The position numbers and the translations under genes were made by a program. DNA of 64,000 bases, taken from positions 1,674,001 to 1,738,000 of the forward strand of contig NZ_CP095042.1 of the NCBI RefSeq assembly GCF_022919715.1, given 5' to 3'. Numbering within the stretch: the stretch's first letter is position 1; each line of letters begins with the position of its first letter. Below are positions 14,358-23,528 of the stretch, in pieces. Under the pieces are notes generated by a model. It ran no database searches and was not told the DNA's origin. It saw only the letters and a program-made list of their open reading frames with translations. Source of the stretch: Agromyces sp. H17E-10. Its GTDB lineage: Bacteria; Actinomycetota; Actinomycetes; Actinomycetales; Microbacteriaceae.

Positions 14358-16079
14358 CTACTCCTCCCAGGGCACGTCGGGCGCCTTGTAGTAGCCGATG
14401 CCCATCTCGTCCCAACGGTGGGCCTGCTCGACGATGCGGCGCTCGAAGTCGTCGAACGAACGCACCTCGGGCGCCGACCAGCCGACCTCCGCGATCGCGG
14501 GCATGCGCGGGAAGCTCGTGAAGTCGGCATACTGCGAGACCGGGATGAACTGGTCGAGCGAGGTCGGCAGCTTCGTCGAGCCGCGGTACGCCCGGTCGGC
14601 CCAGAGCGCCGCCTCGACGCCCTCGATCTGGTCCTCGGTCGCGAGCGAGACACTGCCGTCGGGGCTCGAGGTCACCGAGATCGGGTCCCAGTCGTAGGAG
14701 CGCTCGAGGTCGACGAGCCCGGCCCAGCTGAGCCCGTACGGCACCGTCGCGTCGTACTTCATGTCGAGGTACGAGCGGTCGGCGGGCGAGGCGACGACGG
14801 TCGCGCCCTGCGCGAGCGCGTTGCGGAGCTCGCGCACGTCGGGGCGTTCGTTCGGCGTGCCGATCGAGGCCTGGTCGCCGGCGTCGGCCCACCACTGCAT
14901 GATCGCGCCCTCGGGCAGCGGCGAGGCGCCGATCTGGTGCCAGCCCATGACCCGCTTGCCCTGCTCGGCGAGGATCTCGGACGAGGCGCCCACGTACCAG
15001 TCCATCTGCTCCTGCGTGGTCGACGGCACCTCGTCGCCGCCGATGTGCACGATGTCGGACGAGCTCTGCTGCGCGGCCTCGGTGAAGACGTCCTGCAGGT
15101 AGGCGCGCACCTCGGCTCGCTTCTCGGGCGTGAGGCAGATCGTCGGCAGGCCGACGTCGAAGCCCGAGTACGGCGGCACGGCCTTGCCGTCGCAGTTGAT
15201 CTCGGGGATCGACGCCTTCGCCGCCATCGCGTGGCTCGGTCCGTCGATCTCGGGCACGACCTCGATGAAGTGGTCGGCGGCGTACTCGACGATCTCCTGG
15301 TAGTCGGCCTTCGTGTAGAACCAGGGGCCGCCGGTACCGGGCTTCCATCCGCTCTGCGTCGAGGCACCGACCTGCGTGAGTTCGGGCCGCGCGTCGACCG
15401 TGAGCCGCCAGCCCTGGTCGTCGGTCAGGTGCATGTGCAGCGCGTTGTACTTGTAGAGCGCCATGTGGTCGATGAACCGCTTGACGTCGTCGACCGGGTA
15501 GAAGCGCCGGCCGACGTCGAGCATGGCGCCGCGGTAGTCGTACCGCGGCGCATCGCTGATGTCGACGGCGGGGATCGCCCAGGCGACGTCGGATGCCCCG
15601 GCCGATTCGATCTGCGGCGGCAGCAGCTGCCGCAGCGTCGTGACGCCGCGGAACAGCCCCTCGGCGGTGTGCGCCTCGAGCGAGACGTGCGTGCCCTCGG
15701 TCTCGAGCGTGTAGCCCTCGTCGCCGAGCGCGGCGTCGCCGTCGGTCGACAGTTCGATGGTGGCGCCCTGGGATGCCCCGGCAGCACGCTGCCCGACCGG
15801 GATCGTGTAGCCCGTGGCATCCCGCAGCAGTTCGGCGAAACCCTCGCCGACCGCGGCCGCACCGTCGTCTCGAGGGTGCACCTTGATGACGGTGCCGGCG
15901 CCGAGCTCGACCGGCGCGGCACCGGTCGCCGCGACATGCGACGGCTGCGGGATGAGGGCGAGGTCGGCGAGCGGGTCGCCGCCGCCGTCGTCGGCGGTCG
16001 CCGGCATCGGAGCGGCGACGAATGCGAGCGCTCCGGCCGCCACGGTGGCGACGAGTGCGGCGCGGGGGGATCTGGACAT
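14358..16079 (-). CDS. Secreted beta-N-acetylhexosaminidase, glycoside hydrolase family 20
   Basis: 573 residues from ATG 16079, preceded by GAGGAGGA. The N-terminal signal peptide is SRSPRAALVATVAAGALAFVA with a likely cut near ATA-DDG. A GH20b-type domain (about 35-165) precedes the barrel, which opens with DYRGAMLDVGRRFYP and NALHMHLTDDQGWRL. The substrate-assisted catalytic pair is Asp349-Glu350 in HIGGDEVP. The C-terminal aromatic part includes GWHQIGA and QWWADAG. It should release terminal GlcNAc or GalNAc outside the cell. The adjacent large secreted GH31 enzyme and hydrolase suggest a glycan-foraging block. A promoter can be read 50-80 bases upstream. Confidence 0.92.
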   Translation of the reverse strand: MSRSPRAALVATVAAGALAFVAAPMPATADDGGGDPLADLALIPQPSHVAATGAAPVELGAGTVIKVHPRDDGAAAVGEGFAELLRDATGYTIPVGQRAAGASQGATIELSTDGDAALGDEGYTLETEGTHVSLEAHTAEGLFRGVTTLRQLLPPQIESAGASDVAWAIPAVDISDAPRYDYRGAMLDVGRRFYPVDDVKRFIDHMALYKYNALHMHLTDDQGWRLTVDARPELTQVGASTQSGWKPGTGGPWFYTKADYQEIVEYAADHFIEVVPEIDGPSHAMAAKASIPEINCDGKAVPPYSGFDVGLPTICLTPEKRAEVRAYLQDVFTEAAQQSSSDIVHIGGDEVPSTTQEQMDWYVGASSEILAEQGKRVMGWHQIGASPLPEGAIMQWWADAGDQASIGTPNERPDVRELRNALAQGATVVASPADRSYLDMKYDATVPYGLSWAGLVDLERSYDWDPISVTSSPDGSVSLATEDQIEGVEAALWADRAYRGSTKLPTSLDQFIPVSQYADFTSFPRMPAIAEVGWSAPEVRSFDDFERRIVEQAHRWDEMGIGYYKAPDVPWEE

Positions 16080-16130
16080 CGGTGTCCTCCTCGAGCATCG
16101 GTGGTAGGGCGGTCTCGGGTTCACTCCGAG

Positions 16131-16159
16131 AATTTGCCATCGATGATCGAGGCTGTCAA
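16131..16159 (-). promoter_or_regulatory. Promoter of the GH20 gene
   Basis: On the minus strand TTGACA (16159-16154) is a perfect -35, then a 17-base spacer, then CAAATT (16136-16131) as a weak -10. It lies about 50 bases before the GH20 start. GATC-containing symmetric stretches around it (TCGATGATCGA, GATCAGAAACGATC) may bind a regulator. Confidence 0.6.
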
Positions 16160-16219
16160 TAGTCCGATGTTTCCGATCAGAAACGATCAGCAGCGTTGAT
16201 CATTCGCTCACTTCTCGCG

Positions 16220-17065
16220 TCAGTCGACCGCGTACCGTTCGTCGAGCCATCGGATGAGGTCACCGAAGACCTCCTCGCGATTGGTCTCGTTGAAGGGCTC
16301 GTGACGGGCGCCCTCGTAGACGATGAGCTCGACGTCGCGCAGGCCCGACCGCTGCACGTAGGCCTCGGCGAGGCGCCGCACGCTGCGCTCGCCGCCGACC
16401 GCGCACTCGGTGCCGCTCATGATGAGCAGGGGCAGCTCGGACGGGAGGTCGCGCGCCGGTCGGCCGATCAGCCGGAGGGTGTCGGGCAGCCCGAACAGCT
16501 TCGGCAGCGGTACCTCGGTCGCGTACGGGTCGTCGACGAACGCCTGCGCGACGGCGGGGTCGCGGCTCAGCCACTCCATCGTCGTGGGGCCGGTGTGCCC
16601 GAACCGCTTGTTGCTCGGCGAGTGCAGGTCGAACAGCGTGCGATACGCGGTGCCCGTGAAGACGAAGCCGTCATAGCGCTCGGGGTGCCGGTTCATGATG
16701 ATCTGCCCGAGGAACGACCCCCACGACTGGCCGAGGTAGACGAGCGGCAGGTCGGATGTCTCGGCGTCGCGGACCACGCCGGTGAACTGCTCCACCGCAT
16801 CGACGGCTGCGCGCAGGCCGCCCGGTCCGAGCCGGCCCATGCGGGTGAGGTCGCCGCCGTGCTGCTCGAAGCCCGTCTGCCCGTGACCACGGTGGTCGTC
16901 GGCCCACACCGAGTAGCCGGCCTCGTTCAGCACGGCGATCAGTTCGCGATAACGGCCGATGTGCTCGCCGACGCCGTGGGCGAGCTGCACGACGGCGGTC
17001 GGCTCGGCGACGCGCCAGGACTCGTAGTGGATGCGCACGCCGTGCCCGTCGGTGAAGGTCGCCAT
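16220..17065 (-). CDS. Alpha/beta hydrolase, lysophospholipase/monoacylglycerol-lipase-like
   Basis: 281 residues with the serine-hydrolase fold. Oxyanion-side motif LAHGVGEHIGRY (about 28-39) and ADDHRGHGQT (about 55-64) are typical of the monoacylglycerol lipase group. The nucleophile elbow is GQSWGS with Ser114. The late ILIMSGTE strand precedes the presumed acid, and the catalytic histidine is in YEGARHEPFNE near residue 260. No signal peptide, so it is cytoplasmic. It lies head to head with the GH31 gene and behind the divergent GH20 promoter; no operon partner is certain. The natural ester substrate is unknown. Confidence 0.85.
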   Translation of the reverse strand: MATFTDGHGVRIHYESWRVAEPTAVVQLAHGVGEHIGRYRELIAVLNEAGYSVWADDHRGHGQTGFEQHGGDLTRMGRLGPGGLRAAVDAVEQFTGVVRDAETSDLPLVYLGQSWGSFLGQIIMNRHPERYDGFVFTGTAYRTLFDLHSPSNKRFGHTGPTTMEWLSRDPAVAQAFVDDPYATEVPLPKLFGLPDTLRLIGRPARDLPSELPLLIMSGTECAVGGERSVRRLAEAYVQRSGLRDVELIVYEGARHEPFNETNREEVFGDLIRWLDERYAVD

Positions 17066-17155
17066 GCCGACATCTTCGCAGGCGCTCGCTCGAGCCGATC
17101 GTCCCGATCCCGGACGCCCCCTTGACGGCGGTGGTGCCGCAGTGCTCGAATGTGA

Positions 17156-17176
17156 ACGTTTGGTGGCCCTAAACGT
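17156..17176. promoter_or_regulatory. Inverted repeat upstream of the GH31 gene
   Basis: ACGTTT (17156-17161) and AAACGT (17171-17176) are perfect arms around a 9-base spacer, 30 bases before the GH31 start. AACGTTT-type half-sites are common for LacI-family regulators, but no LacI gene is in the window. Low certainty. Confidence 0.35.
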
Positions 17177-17205
17177 CAGAAACCATCACTTTGAGATTGC
17201 GAGCA

Positions 17206-20200
17206 ATGATGCAGCAACCGTGTACACGCCCCCTCGGGGCGCCACGCCGCTTCACCGCCCTCGGCCTCGCCGCCCTCGTCGCGATGACGGGCCTCGGCTC
17301 GTTCGTGCTCGCGGTCGGCGCGCCGCCGAGCACTGCCGAAGCCGCGTCGAGCGAACCGACGCCGATCACGCCGAAGAAGGTCAACCCCGAGGTTCCCGTC
17401 GACGAGACCGGCACGACGCTCGGCGCGATCACGGGCGTCGAGCAGGACGGCGCGACCGTCACGCTCGAGGCCGAGCACGGCGCGCTGCGCGCGACGTTCC
17501 TCGACGACCGCACCCTCCGCCTCGAGGCGACCCCGACCGGCGAGTTCACCGACCCGGCGAACACCCCGCAGGGCGACCCGACCCGCACCGCGAACATCGT
17601 CGTCGGCGAAGACGACTTCGACGGGGCATCCGTCTCGGTCACCGACGGCGACACGATCACCATCGCGACCGCGAAGACCACCCTCGAGATCGACCGCGCC
17701 ACCGGGCGCACGTCGCTCGAGCGCGCCGACGGCTCGACCGTCTGGGCCGAGTCGGCGCCGCTCACGTTCGGCCGCAGCTCGACCACCCAGCACCTCGCCC
17801 CGATCGACGGCGAGCAGTTCCTCGGCGGCGGCATGCAGAACGGTCGCTCCATCCACACGGGCGCGACCATCAACGTCGCCAAGAACTTCGACTGGGACGA
17901 CGAGGGCTACCCGAACGCGGTGCCCTACTACATGTCGTCGAACGGCTACGGCGTGCTGCGCGACACGTTCGCCGCGGGCAGCTACGACTTCGCCGCCGGC
18001 ACGACGACCCACGCCGAGCAGCGCTTCGACGCGTTCTACTTCGTCGGCGACTACGAGTCGGCACTCGACGGCTACACGAAGCTCACCGGCCGGCCGATCA
18101 TGCCGCCGGTCTACGCGCTCGAGTACGGCGACGCCGACTGCTACAACCGCTCGAGCCCGACCTACTCGGGCACGAGGGACCCCGCGAAGCTCAAGACGCC
18201 CCAGGCGCTCGAGATCGCGAAGGACTTCGTCGAGAACGACATGCCCGGCGGCTGGATGCTCGTCAACGACGGCTACGGCTGCGAGTACCAGCAACTGCCC
18301 GAGACGGTCGACGCGATCGAGCAGGAGACCGGCCTCAAGACCGGCCTGTGGACGCAGCGCTCGCTCACCCAGCAGGAGTACGAGGTCGGCGACGCCGGCA
18401 TCCGCCTGCGCAAGCTCGACGTCGCCTGGGTCGGCTCGGGCTACCGCCTCGCGCTCACCGGTTGCGAGGCCGCCCACGACGGCATCGAGCAGTACTCCGA
18501 CGCTCGCGGCACCTCGCTCATGGTCGAGGGCTGGGCGGGTGCGCAGCGCTGCGGCATGCAGTGGACGGGCGACCACTCGGGCAACCTCGACGCCGTGCGC
18601 TGGCAGGTCTCGGCGCTCACGGGCGCGGGCAACTCGGGCCTGCCCTTCACGACGGGCGACGTCGACGGCATCTTCGGCGGCAGCGCCGAGAGCTACGTGC
18701 GCGACCTGCAGTGGAAGGCGTTCGCGCCCGCGCTCTACTCGATGAGCGGCTGGGCCTCGGTCGACAAGCGGCCGTGGCTGTACGGCGAGCAGGCGACGGC
18801 GATCAACCGCTCGTACCTGCAGCTGCGCCAGCAGCTCATGCCGTACATCTACTCGCTCGCGGCCGAGTCGCACCGAAGCGGCCTGCCGATGATGCGCTCG
18901 CTCGCGCTCGAGTACCCGAAGGACCAGGGCGCCTACAGCGTCGAGGCGAACAACGAGTTCCTGCTCGGCAGCGACTACCTCGTGGCGCCCGTCTTCACGA
19001 AGACGACCGTGCGCAACGGCATCTACCTGCCGGCGGGCGAGCAGTGGGTCGACTACTGGACGGGCAAGCTCTACGAGGGCGGCCAGGTGATCAACGGCCA
19101 CCCCGCACCGCTCGACAAGCTGCCGATCTTCGTGCGCGCCGGTGCCCTCGTGCCCCAGGGCATCGTGGCCCGCAACGCGTCGTTCGTGCCCGAGGACTCG
19201 CCCGTCACCCTGTCGGTCTACCCGCAGGACGAGAGCGAGTTCGCCCTCTACGAGGACGACAAGGTGACCCGCGGCTACGCCGACGGCGAGTCGAGCACGC
19301 AGCAGTTCACGGTCGACGCGCCGGCCCCCGGCAAGAAGGGCACCGTCACGATCGGCATCGGCGAACGCGAGGGCGACTACGCCGGCAAGGCCGACGCCCG
19401 CCCGTATGTGATCGAGGCGCACACCGGTTCGGCGCCGGCGAACGTGGCGGTCGACGGCAAGGGCCTGAAGCAGGCCTCGTCGCTCGAGGCACTCGAGTCC
19501 GCGGCATCCGGCTGGTTCTACGACGCGGATGACGCGGGCGGTGTGGTCACCGTGAAGCTCGCGCCGATCGCCTCGGGTGAGCGCGCCGAGGTCGTGCTCG
19601 CCGCGACGAGCTCGGTCGGCGGTCGTGACGCGGACGCGTCGGCGGCCTCGGTGTCGGTCGACCTCGTCGACCGCGTCTTCCAGGGTGAGCAGACGACGGT
19701 GACGGCGACCTTCCGCAACACCGGCACGAAGAAGAAGGACGGCGTCGTGCTGACGCCCGCCGCACCCGAGGGCTGGACCCTCGTCTCCGCGACGGGCGAC
19801 CGGCCCGGCACGGTCGGCGCCGGCGCCTCGGCGACGGCGGAGTTCGTGTTCGAGGTCACGGATGCCGCGGCGGCAGACCGCCAGACGGTCGGCGTCGACG
19901 CGGCGTACACGTCGCAGGGCTCGCCGCAGACGGCGTCGGGCGCGAACCAGATCTACGTCGCGTACGGCTCGCTCGCGGGCGCCTACAACGCCGACTCGAT
20001 CAGCGAGATCGCGACCGCGAAGGCCGCGAACTTCGACGGCGGCGGCGCGAGCTTCTCGGCCGAGGCGCTCGCCCGGGCGGGCGTCACGCCGGGCTCGACC
20101 GTCACGGTCGGCACGGGCGACGCGGCCATCGAGTACACCTGGCCCGCACCGAGCGGTGCGGCCGACTCGGTGTCGCCAGCCGGGCAGACGATCGCGCTCT

Positions 20201-21012
20201 CGGGCCAGGGCACGCACCTCGCGGTGCTCGCCTCGGCCGCGACCGGCGGCGGGGTCAACCCCGAGCTCGAGCTGCACTACACCGACGGCAGCGTGGCGAA
20301 GCAGAACGTGTACTTCCCGAACTGGCTGCTGCAGGCATCGGGCCTGCAGGGGTCGACCGTGGCGATCACGTCGCTCGGGCGCAACAGCGCGACGAACCCG
20401 AACGTGTACGAGTACCCGACGGGCAAGTACCAGGTGTACTCGAACGTGCTGCGCCTGAACCCGTCGAAGGAGCTCGCCTACGTCGTGCTGCCGACGGAGT
20501 CGCGGATGCGGATCTTCGACTGGAAGGTCGTCGACCAGCCGCTGCCGACGCCGCCGTCGGGCACGGTCTACGCCTCGGAGCTGCCGTGGCTGAGCGCGAC
20601 CAACGGCTGGGGCGTGATCGGCAAGAACGTCGCGAACAAGGACGCGGCGAACTCGCCCGACGTGCCGCTCGCGATCAACTACACCGACCCGGCGACCGGC
20701 CAGCACCCGACGTACGCGAAGGGTCTGGGCGTGCACGCGCTCTCGAAGATCACGTACTACGTGGGCGGCGCATGCTCGGCGTTCACGGCCGACGTGGGCC
20801 TCGAGGCGAACTTCGCCGGCAACGTGATCTTCAAGGTCGACGCCGACGGCGAGAACCGCTACCAGTCGCGCACGTTCACGCCCGGGTTCGCGCCCGAGTC
20901 GGTCGACGTCGACCTCAGCGGCGTGCAGTATGTCGACCTGATCGTCGAGGCGCCGGGCAGCATCAACGGCGCCCACGGTGTGTGGGGCGACGCGAAGTTC
21001 ACCTGCGAGTGA
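17206..21012 (+). CDS. Large secreted GH31 alpha-glycosidase with NEW3-like and NPCBM domains
   Basis: 1268 residues from ATG 17206; TTG 17191 is possible and neither has a strong ribosome site. A signal peptide (FTALGLAALVAMTGLGSFVL) ends near AEA-ASS. The N-terminal beta domain leads to a GH31 barrel. The likely nucleophile is Asp405 in RKLDVAWVG and the acid/base Asp456 in MQWTGDHSGN. The canonical WxDMNE is absent, as in divergent subfamilies acting on galactose or N-acetylgalactosamine. After residue 780 come a NEW3-like domain (VDRVFQGEQTTVTATFRNTG...), an unassigned beta domain and a C-terminal NPCBM module (YASELPWLSATNGWG to the end). The neighbouring GH20 supports action on amino-sugar glycans, but that is inference. 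Confidence 0.85.
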   Translation: MMQQPCTRPLGAPRRFTALGLAALVAMTGLGSFVLAVGAPPSTAEAASSEPTPITPKKVNPEVPVDETGTTLGAITGVEQDGATVTLEAEHGALRATFLDDRTLRLEATPTGEFTDPANTPQGDPTRTANIVVGEDDFDGASVSVTDGDTITIATAKTTLEIDRATGRTSLERADGSTVWAESAPLTFGRSSTTQHLAPIDGEQFLGGGMQNGRSIHTGATINVAKNFDWDDEGYPNAVPYYMSSNGYGVLRDTFAAGSYDFAAGTTTHAEQRFDAFYFVGDYESALDGYTKLTGRPIMPPVYALEYGDADCYNRSSPTYSGTRDPAKLKTPQALEIAKDFVENDMPGGWMLVNDGYGCEYQQLPETVDAIEQETGLKTGLWTQRSLTQQEYEVGDAGIRLRKLDVAWVGSGYRLALTGCEAAHDGIEQYSDARGTSLMVEGWAGAQRCGMQWTGDHSGNLDAVRWQVSALTGAGNSGLPFTTGDVDGIFGGSAESYVRDLQWKAFAPALYSMSGWASVDKRPWLYGEQATAINRSYLQLRQQLMPYIYSLAAESHRSGLPMMRSLALEYPKDQGAYSVEANNEFLLGSDYLVAPVFTKTTVRNGIYLPAGEQWVDYWTGKLYEGGQVINGHPAPLDKLPIFVRAGALVPQGIVARNASFVPEDSPVTLSVYPQDESEFALYEDDKVTRGYADGESSTQQFTVDAPAPGKKGTVTIGIGEREGDYAGKADARPYVIEAHTGSAPANVAVDGKGLKQASSLEALESAASGWFYDADDAGGVVTVKLAPIASGERAEVVLAATSSVGGRDADASAASVSVDLVDRVFQGEQTTVTATFRNTGTKKKDGVVLTPAAPEGWTLVSATGDRPGTVGAGASATAEFVFEVTDAAAADRQTVGVDAAYTSQGSPQTASGANQIYVAYGSLAGAYNADSISEIATAKAANFDGGGASFSAEALARAGVTPGSTVTVGTGDAAIEYTWPAPSGAADSVSPAGQTIALSGQGTHLAVLASAATGGGVNPELELHYTDGSVAKQNVYFPNWLLQASGLQGSTVAITSLGRNSATNPNVYEYPTGKYQVYSNVLRLNPSKELAYVVLPTESRMRIFDWKVVDQPLPTPPSGTVYASELPWLSATNGWGVIGKNVANKDAANSPDVPLAINYTDPATGQHPTYAKGLGVHALSKITYYVGGACSAFTADVGLEANFAGNVIFKVDADGENRYQSRTFTPGFAPESVDVDLSGVQYVDLIVEAPGSINGAHGVWGDAKFTCE

Positions 21013-21017
21013 CGACC

Positions 21018-21051
21018 GTGCGGGGCGGGCTCCCTACAGCCCGCCCCGCAC
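21018..21051 (+). terminator. Terminator hairpin of the GH31 gene
   Basis: A perfect 14-base stem, GTGCGGGGCGGGCT with AGCCCGCCCCGCAC, around the loop CCCTAC. It starts 5 bases after the GH31 stop. Confidence 0.8.
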
Positions 21052-21054
21052 CGA

Positions 21055-21092
21055 CGGATGCCTCGGCGAGCGCCTGCTCGCCGAGGCATCCG
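21055..21092. terminator. Second hairpin, an inverted GGATGCC pair
   Basis: A perfect 17-base stem, CGGATGCCTCGGCGAGC with GCTCGCCGAGGCATCCG, around loop GCCT. It follows the first hairpin and lies downstream of both the GH31 gene and the convergent Ddn-like gene. Each arm carries one copy of the over-represented heptamer GGATGCC. Confidence 0.75.
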
Positions 21093-21150
21093 TTCGTCGT
21101 CACCCAGGCGGTCTGCCTCTCCGGCGGTCGGGCGGCGCCGCTCCGCCCGC

Positions 21151-21564
21151 TCAGCGCTCGCTGGGCGTGAGCTGCAGCACGGGGATCCGGCGGTCGGTCT
21201 TGTCGAGGTATCCGCCGAACTGGGGCTCCTCGCGCACGATCTCGTCGTACGCGGCGCGCCACTCGTCGTCGGGGATCTCGGTCGCCGTCACCGTCTGCAC
21301 GACGATCTCGCCGTCGACGAGCGCCTCGAGGTCGAACGTGGGGTTCGCACGCAGGTTGTGGTACCAGGCGGGGTTCTCAGGTGCGCCGCCCTTCGACGCC
21401 ACCACCCGCCAGCCGCGGTCGTTGCGGAATCCGACGACCGGATTCAGGTGCTTCTCGCCCGACTTCGCGCCGATGGAGTGCAGGATCACCAACTTCGGAC
21501 CCCAGTGGTTCTCCGTGCCCTTGCTGCTGCGGAACTGCTCGATGACGTCATCATTCCAACCCAT
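21151..21564 (-). CDS. Ddn-family (deazaflavin F420-dependent) nitroreductase-like protein
   Basis: 137 residues, the usual length for the Ddn/DUF385 split-barrel family. Family features are LVILHSIGAKSGEKHLNPVVGF (about 25-46), VASKGGAPENPAWYHNLRANP (about 55-75) and the LTPSER end. Known members use F420H2 to reduce quinones or nitro compounds, usually at the membrane face. The LLM oxidoreductase at 57348-58151 is a second F420-type enzyme in the window. It diverges from the MarR-MFS pair across a palindromic operator region, so MarR may control it as well. Confidence 0.85.
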   Translation of the reverse strand: MGWNDDVIEQFRSSKGTENHWGPKLVILHSIGAKSGEKHLNPVVGFRNDRGWRVVASKGGAPENPAWYHNLRANPTFDLEALVDGEIVVQTVTATEIPDDEWRAAYDEIVREEPQFGGYLDKTDRRIPVLQLTPSER

Positions 21565-21621
21565 GCCGTCTGCAACCCGGGCGAGGCGCGGAATCTTCCC
21601 GCCTCAGACGCCATCGAAATA

Positions 21622-21649
21622 CTTAGCCACACTAATTTGTTAGACTAAG
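21622..21649. promoter_or_regulatory. Nested palindromic operator for the MarR regulator
   Basis: CTAATTTGTTAG (21632-21643) is a palindrome with a 4-base centre. Outside it, CTTAG (21622-21626) and CTAAG (21645-21649) form a second symmetric pair. The block ends 4 bases before the MarR start codon and is very A/T-rich for this genome, so it likely overlaps the promoter. Confidence 0.65.
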
Positions 21650-21653
21650 CATT

Positions 21654-22148
21654 ATGACCGATGCCACGAGTACGGCCGCGCCCGAGCGGCCCAGCCCCGC
21701 AGCATCCCCCCGCCTGACCCGCGATCGCCGCACGCTCGCCGAGCAGTCGACCGAACTCCGCATCGCGGTCATGCGCCTCTCGCGGCGCCTGCGCCAGCAG
21801 CGCAGCGACACCGAGATCAGCGCTTCGCAGTTCTCGACCCTCGGGTGGATCCACAGCGAGGGGCCGCTCACCATCGGCCGGCTCGCCGAGCTCGAACGGG
21901 TCACCGCGCCGAGCATGAACCGCACGGTCAACTGCCTCGTCGATGCGGGCTACGTCACCCGTCGCACCGACGACGACGACCGCCGCAGGGTGCTCGTCGA
22001 GGTGACGCCCGCCGGCGACACCACCGTCAAAGAGACCCGCAAGCGCCGCGACGCCTGGATCGCGAAGCGCTATGCCGCCCTCAGCCCCGACGACCGCGAG
22101 GTCCTCGCGCGCGCCACCACGATCCTCGGGAGGCTCCTCGACCAGTGA
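21654..22148 (+). CDS. MarR-family transcriptional regulator
   Basis: 164 residues. The winged helix covers about residues 45-125: ISASQFSTLGWIHSEGPLTIGRLAELERVTAPSMNRTVNCL gives the recognition helix, and DAGYVTRRTDDDDRRRVLVEVTPAG gives the wing with the conserved D-x-R-R. The family responds to small aromatic or phenolic ligands. The GTGA overlap with the downstream MFS gene and the palindrome next to its own start suggest an autoregulated repressor-efflux operon. Confidence 0.9.
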   Translation: MTDATSTAAPERPSPAASPRLTRDRRTLAEQSTELRIAVMRLSRRLRQQRSDTEISASQFSTLGWIHSEGPLTIGRLAELERVTAPSMNRTVNCLVDAGYVTRRTDDDDRRRVLVEVTPAGDTTVKETRKRRDAWIAKRYAALSPDDREVLARATTILGRLLDQ

Positions 22149-23527
22149 GTGCCATGTTCCGCTCCCTCAGCCACGTCAACTACCGCATCTGGTTCATCGG
22201 CGCCCTCGTCTCGAACGTCGGCGCCTGGATGCAGGCCACCGCCCAGAACTGGGTCGTGCTCACCGAGCTCAGCGACAACGACGCGTTCGCCGTGGGCATC
22301 ACGATGGCCCTGCAGTTCGCCCCGCAGCTTCTGCTCGTGCCGGTCACGGGCCTCATCGCCGACCGCTTCGACCGGCGCAAGATCCTCATGTGCACGCAGA
22401 CGGCGCTCATGCTGCTCGCCCTCGGCCTCGGCCTGCTGCTGCTCGGCGGGCACGCCGAGCTCTGGCAGCTCTACGTCTTCGCGGGCCTGCTCGGCATCGT
22501 GAACGCGATCGACAACCCCGCACGCCAGACCTTCGTCACCGACCTCGTGTCGAGCACCGACATGTCGAACGCGGTCGCGCTCAACTCGGCCTCGTTCAAC
22601 ACGGCCCGCCTCATCGGCCCGGCCGTCGCGGGCGTGCTCATCGTGCTCGTCGGCTCGGGCTGGGTGTTCATCATCAACGCGCTCACGTTCGTCGCGGTGC
22701 TGGGTGCGCTCGCCATGCTCAAGGGCAAGAAGCTGAAGCGGATGCCCCGGGCCAGCCGCGAACGCGGGGCCTTCGTCGCGGGATTCAAGTACGTGTGGAG
22801 CCGGCCCGACCTCGTCGTCGTCTTCGTGATCGTGTTCCTCGTGGGCGCGTTCGGCATGAACTTCCCGATCTTCTCCTCGACCATGGCGGTCGAGTTCGGC
22901 CGCGGCGCGGGCGAGTACGGGCTGCTCAACTCGATCCTGGCGATCGGGTCGCTCGCGGGAGCCCTGCTCGCCGCCCGGCGCGAACGCGCGCGCATCCGCG
23001 TCGTGATCCTCGCGGCCGCCGGGTTCGGCGTCGCCGCGCTCATCTCGGCTGTGATGCCGACGTTCCCCCTGTTCGCCGCGTCGACCGTGCTGATCGGCTT
23101 CGCCGCCGTGACGATGCTGACGACCGCGAACGGCTACGTGCAGACGACGACCGAGCCCGCCCTGCGCGGGCGCGTGCTCGCGCTGTACTTCGCGATCCTC
23201 TCCGGCGGCACGCCCATCGGCGCACCCATCGTCGGCGCCGTGGCGAACAGCTGGGGCCCGCGCTGGGGGCTCGGCGTCGCCGCGATCGCCGCGGGCCTCG
23301 CCGCGCTCATCGGTGCGATCTGGCTCGTCACCTCGCGTGGCATGCGTCTCACGCGGCATCCCGATCGCCGTTGGGCACCCGCGGTGCGCTTCGACGCCCC
23401 GCCGACCGCCGCGATCGCGGTCGTTCCGACGTCGGCCATCGCGGTGCCGACCGAGGCGCTCGCGGTGCCCACCGAGGCGACGCCGATCGCCGACGCGACG
23501 GGCGCAGGCGCACGCCGCACGGCGTGA
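22145..23527 (+). CDS. MFS efflux transporter (MFS_3/EntS-like)
   Basis: 460 residues with about 12 transmembrane helices. The opening FRSLSHVNYRIWFIGALVSNVGAWMQATAQNW is characteristic of the MFS_3 exporter group. Motif A is GLIADRFDRRKIL. GTG 22145 overlaps the MarR stop (GTGA) with GGAGG 10 bases upstream; ATG 22154 is the alternative. The last 60 residues form a cytoplasmic tail with short degenerate repeats of AIAVPTE type. Being coupled to MarR, it most likely exports a toxic or signalling compound sensed by MarR. The substrate is unknown. Confidence 0.87.
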   Translation: MSAMFRSLSHVNYRIWFIGALVSNVGAWMQATAQNWVVLTELSDNDAFAVGITMALQFAPQLLLVPVTGLIADRFDRRKILMCTQTALMLLALGLGLLLLGGHAELWQLYVFAGLLGIVNAIDNPARQTFVTDLVSSTDMSNAVALNSASFNTARLIGPAVAGVLIVLVGSGWVFIINALTFVAVLGALAMLKGKKLKRMPRASRERGAFVAGFKYVWSRPDLVVVFVIVFLVGAFGMNFPIFSSTMAVEFGRGAGEYGLLNSILAIGSLAGALLAARRERARIRVVILAAAGFGVAALISAVMPTFPLFAASTVLIGFAAVTMLTTANGYVQTTTEPALRGRVLALYFAILSGGTPIGAPIVGAVANSWGPRWGLGVAAIAAGLAALIGAIWLVTSRGMRLTRHPDRRWAPAVRFDAPPTAAIAVVPTSAIAVPTEALAVPTEATPIADATGAGARRTA

Positions 23528-23528
23528 C

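Noticed and set aside
17176..20976. A 1266-codon open frame antisense to the GH31 gene
   Set aside because: Its translation is Arg/Val/Asp-rich with no motif, while the plus-strand frame has a signal peptide, GH31 motifs and NPCBM. Long antisense frames are expected at this G+C content.
22070..23359. Open frame of 429 codons opposite the MFS exporter
   Set aside because: Composition is charged and repetitive, without hydrophobic or catalytic pattern; the plus strand encodes a clear 12-helix transporter.
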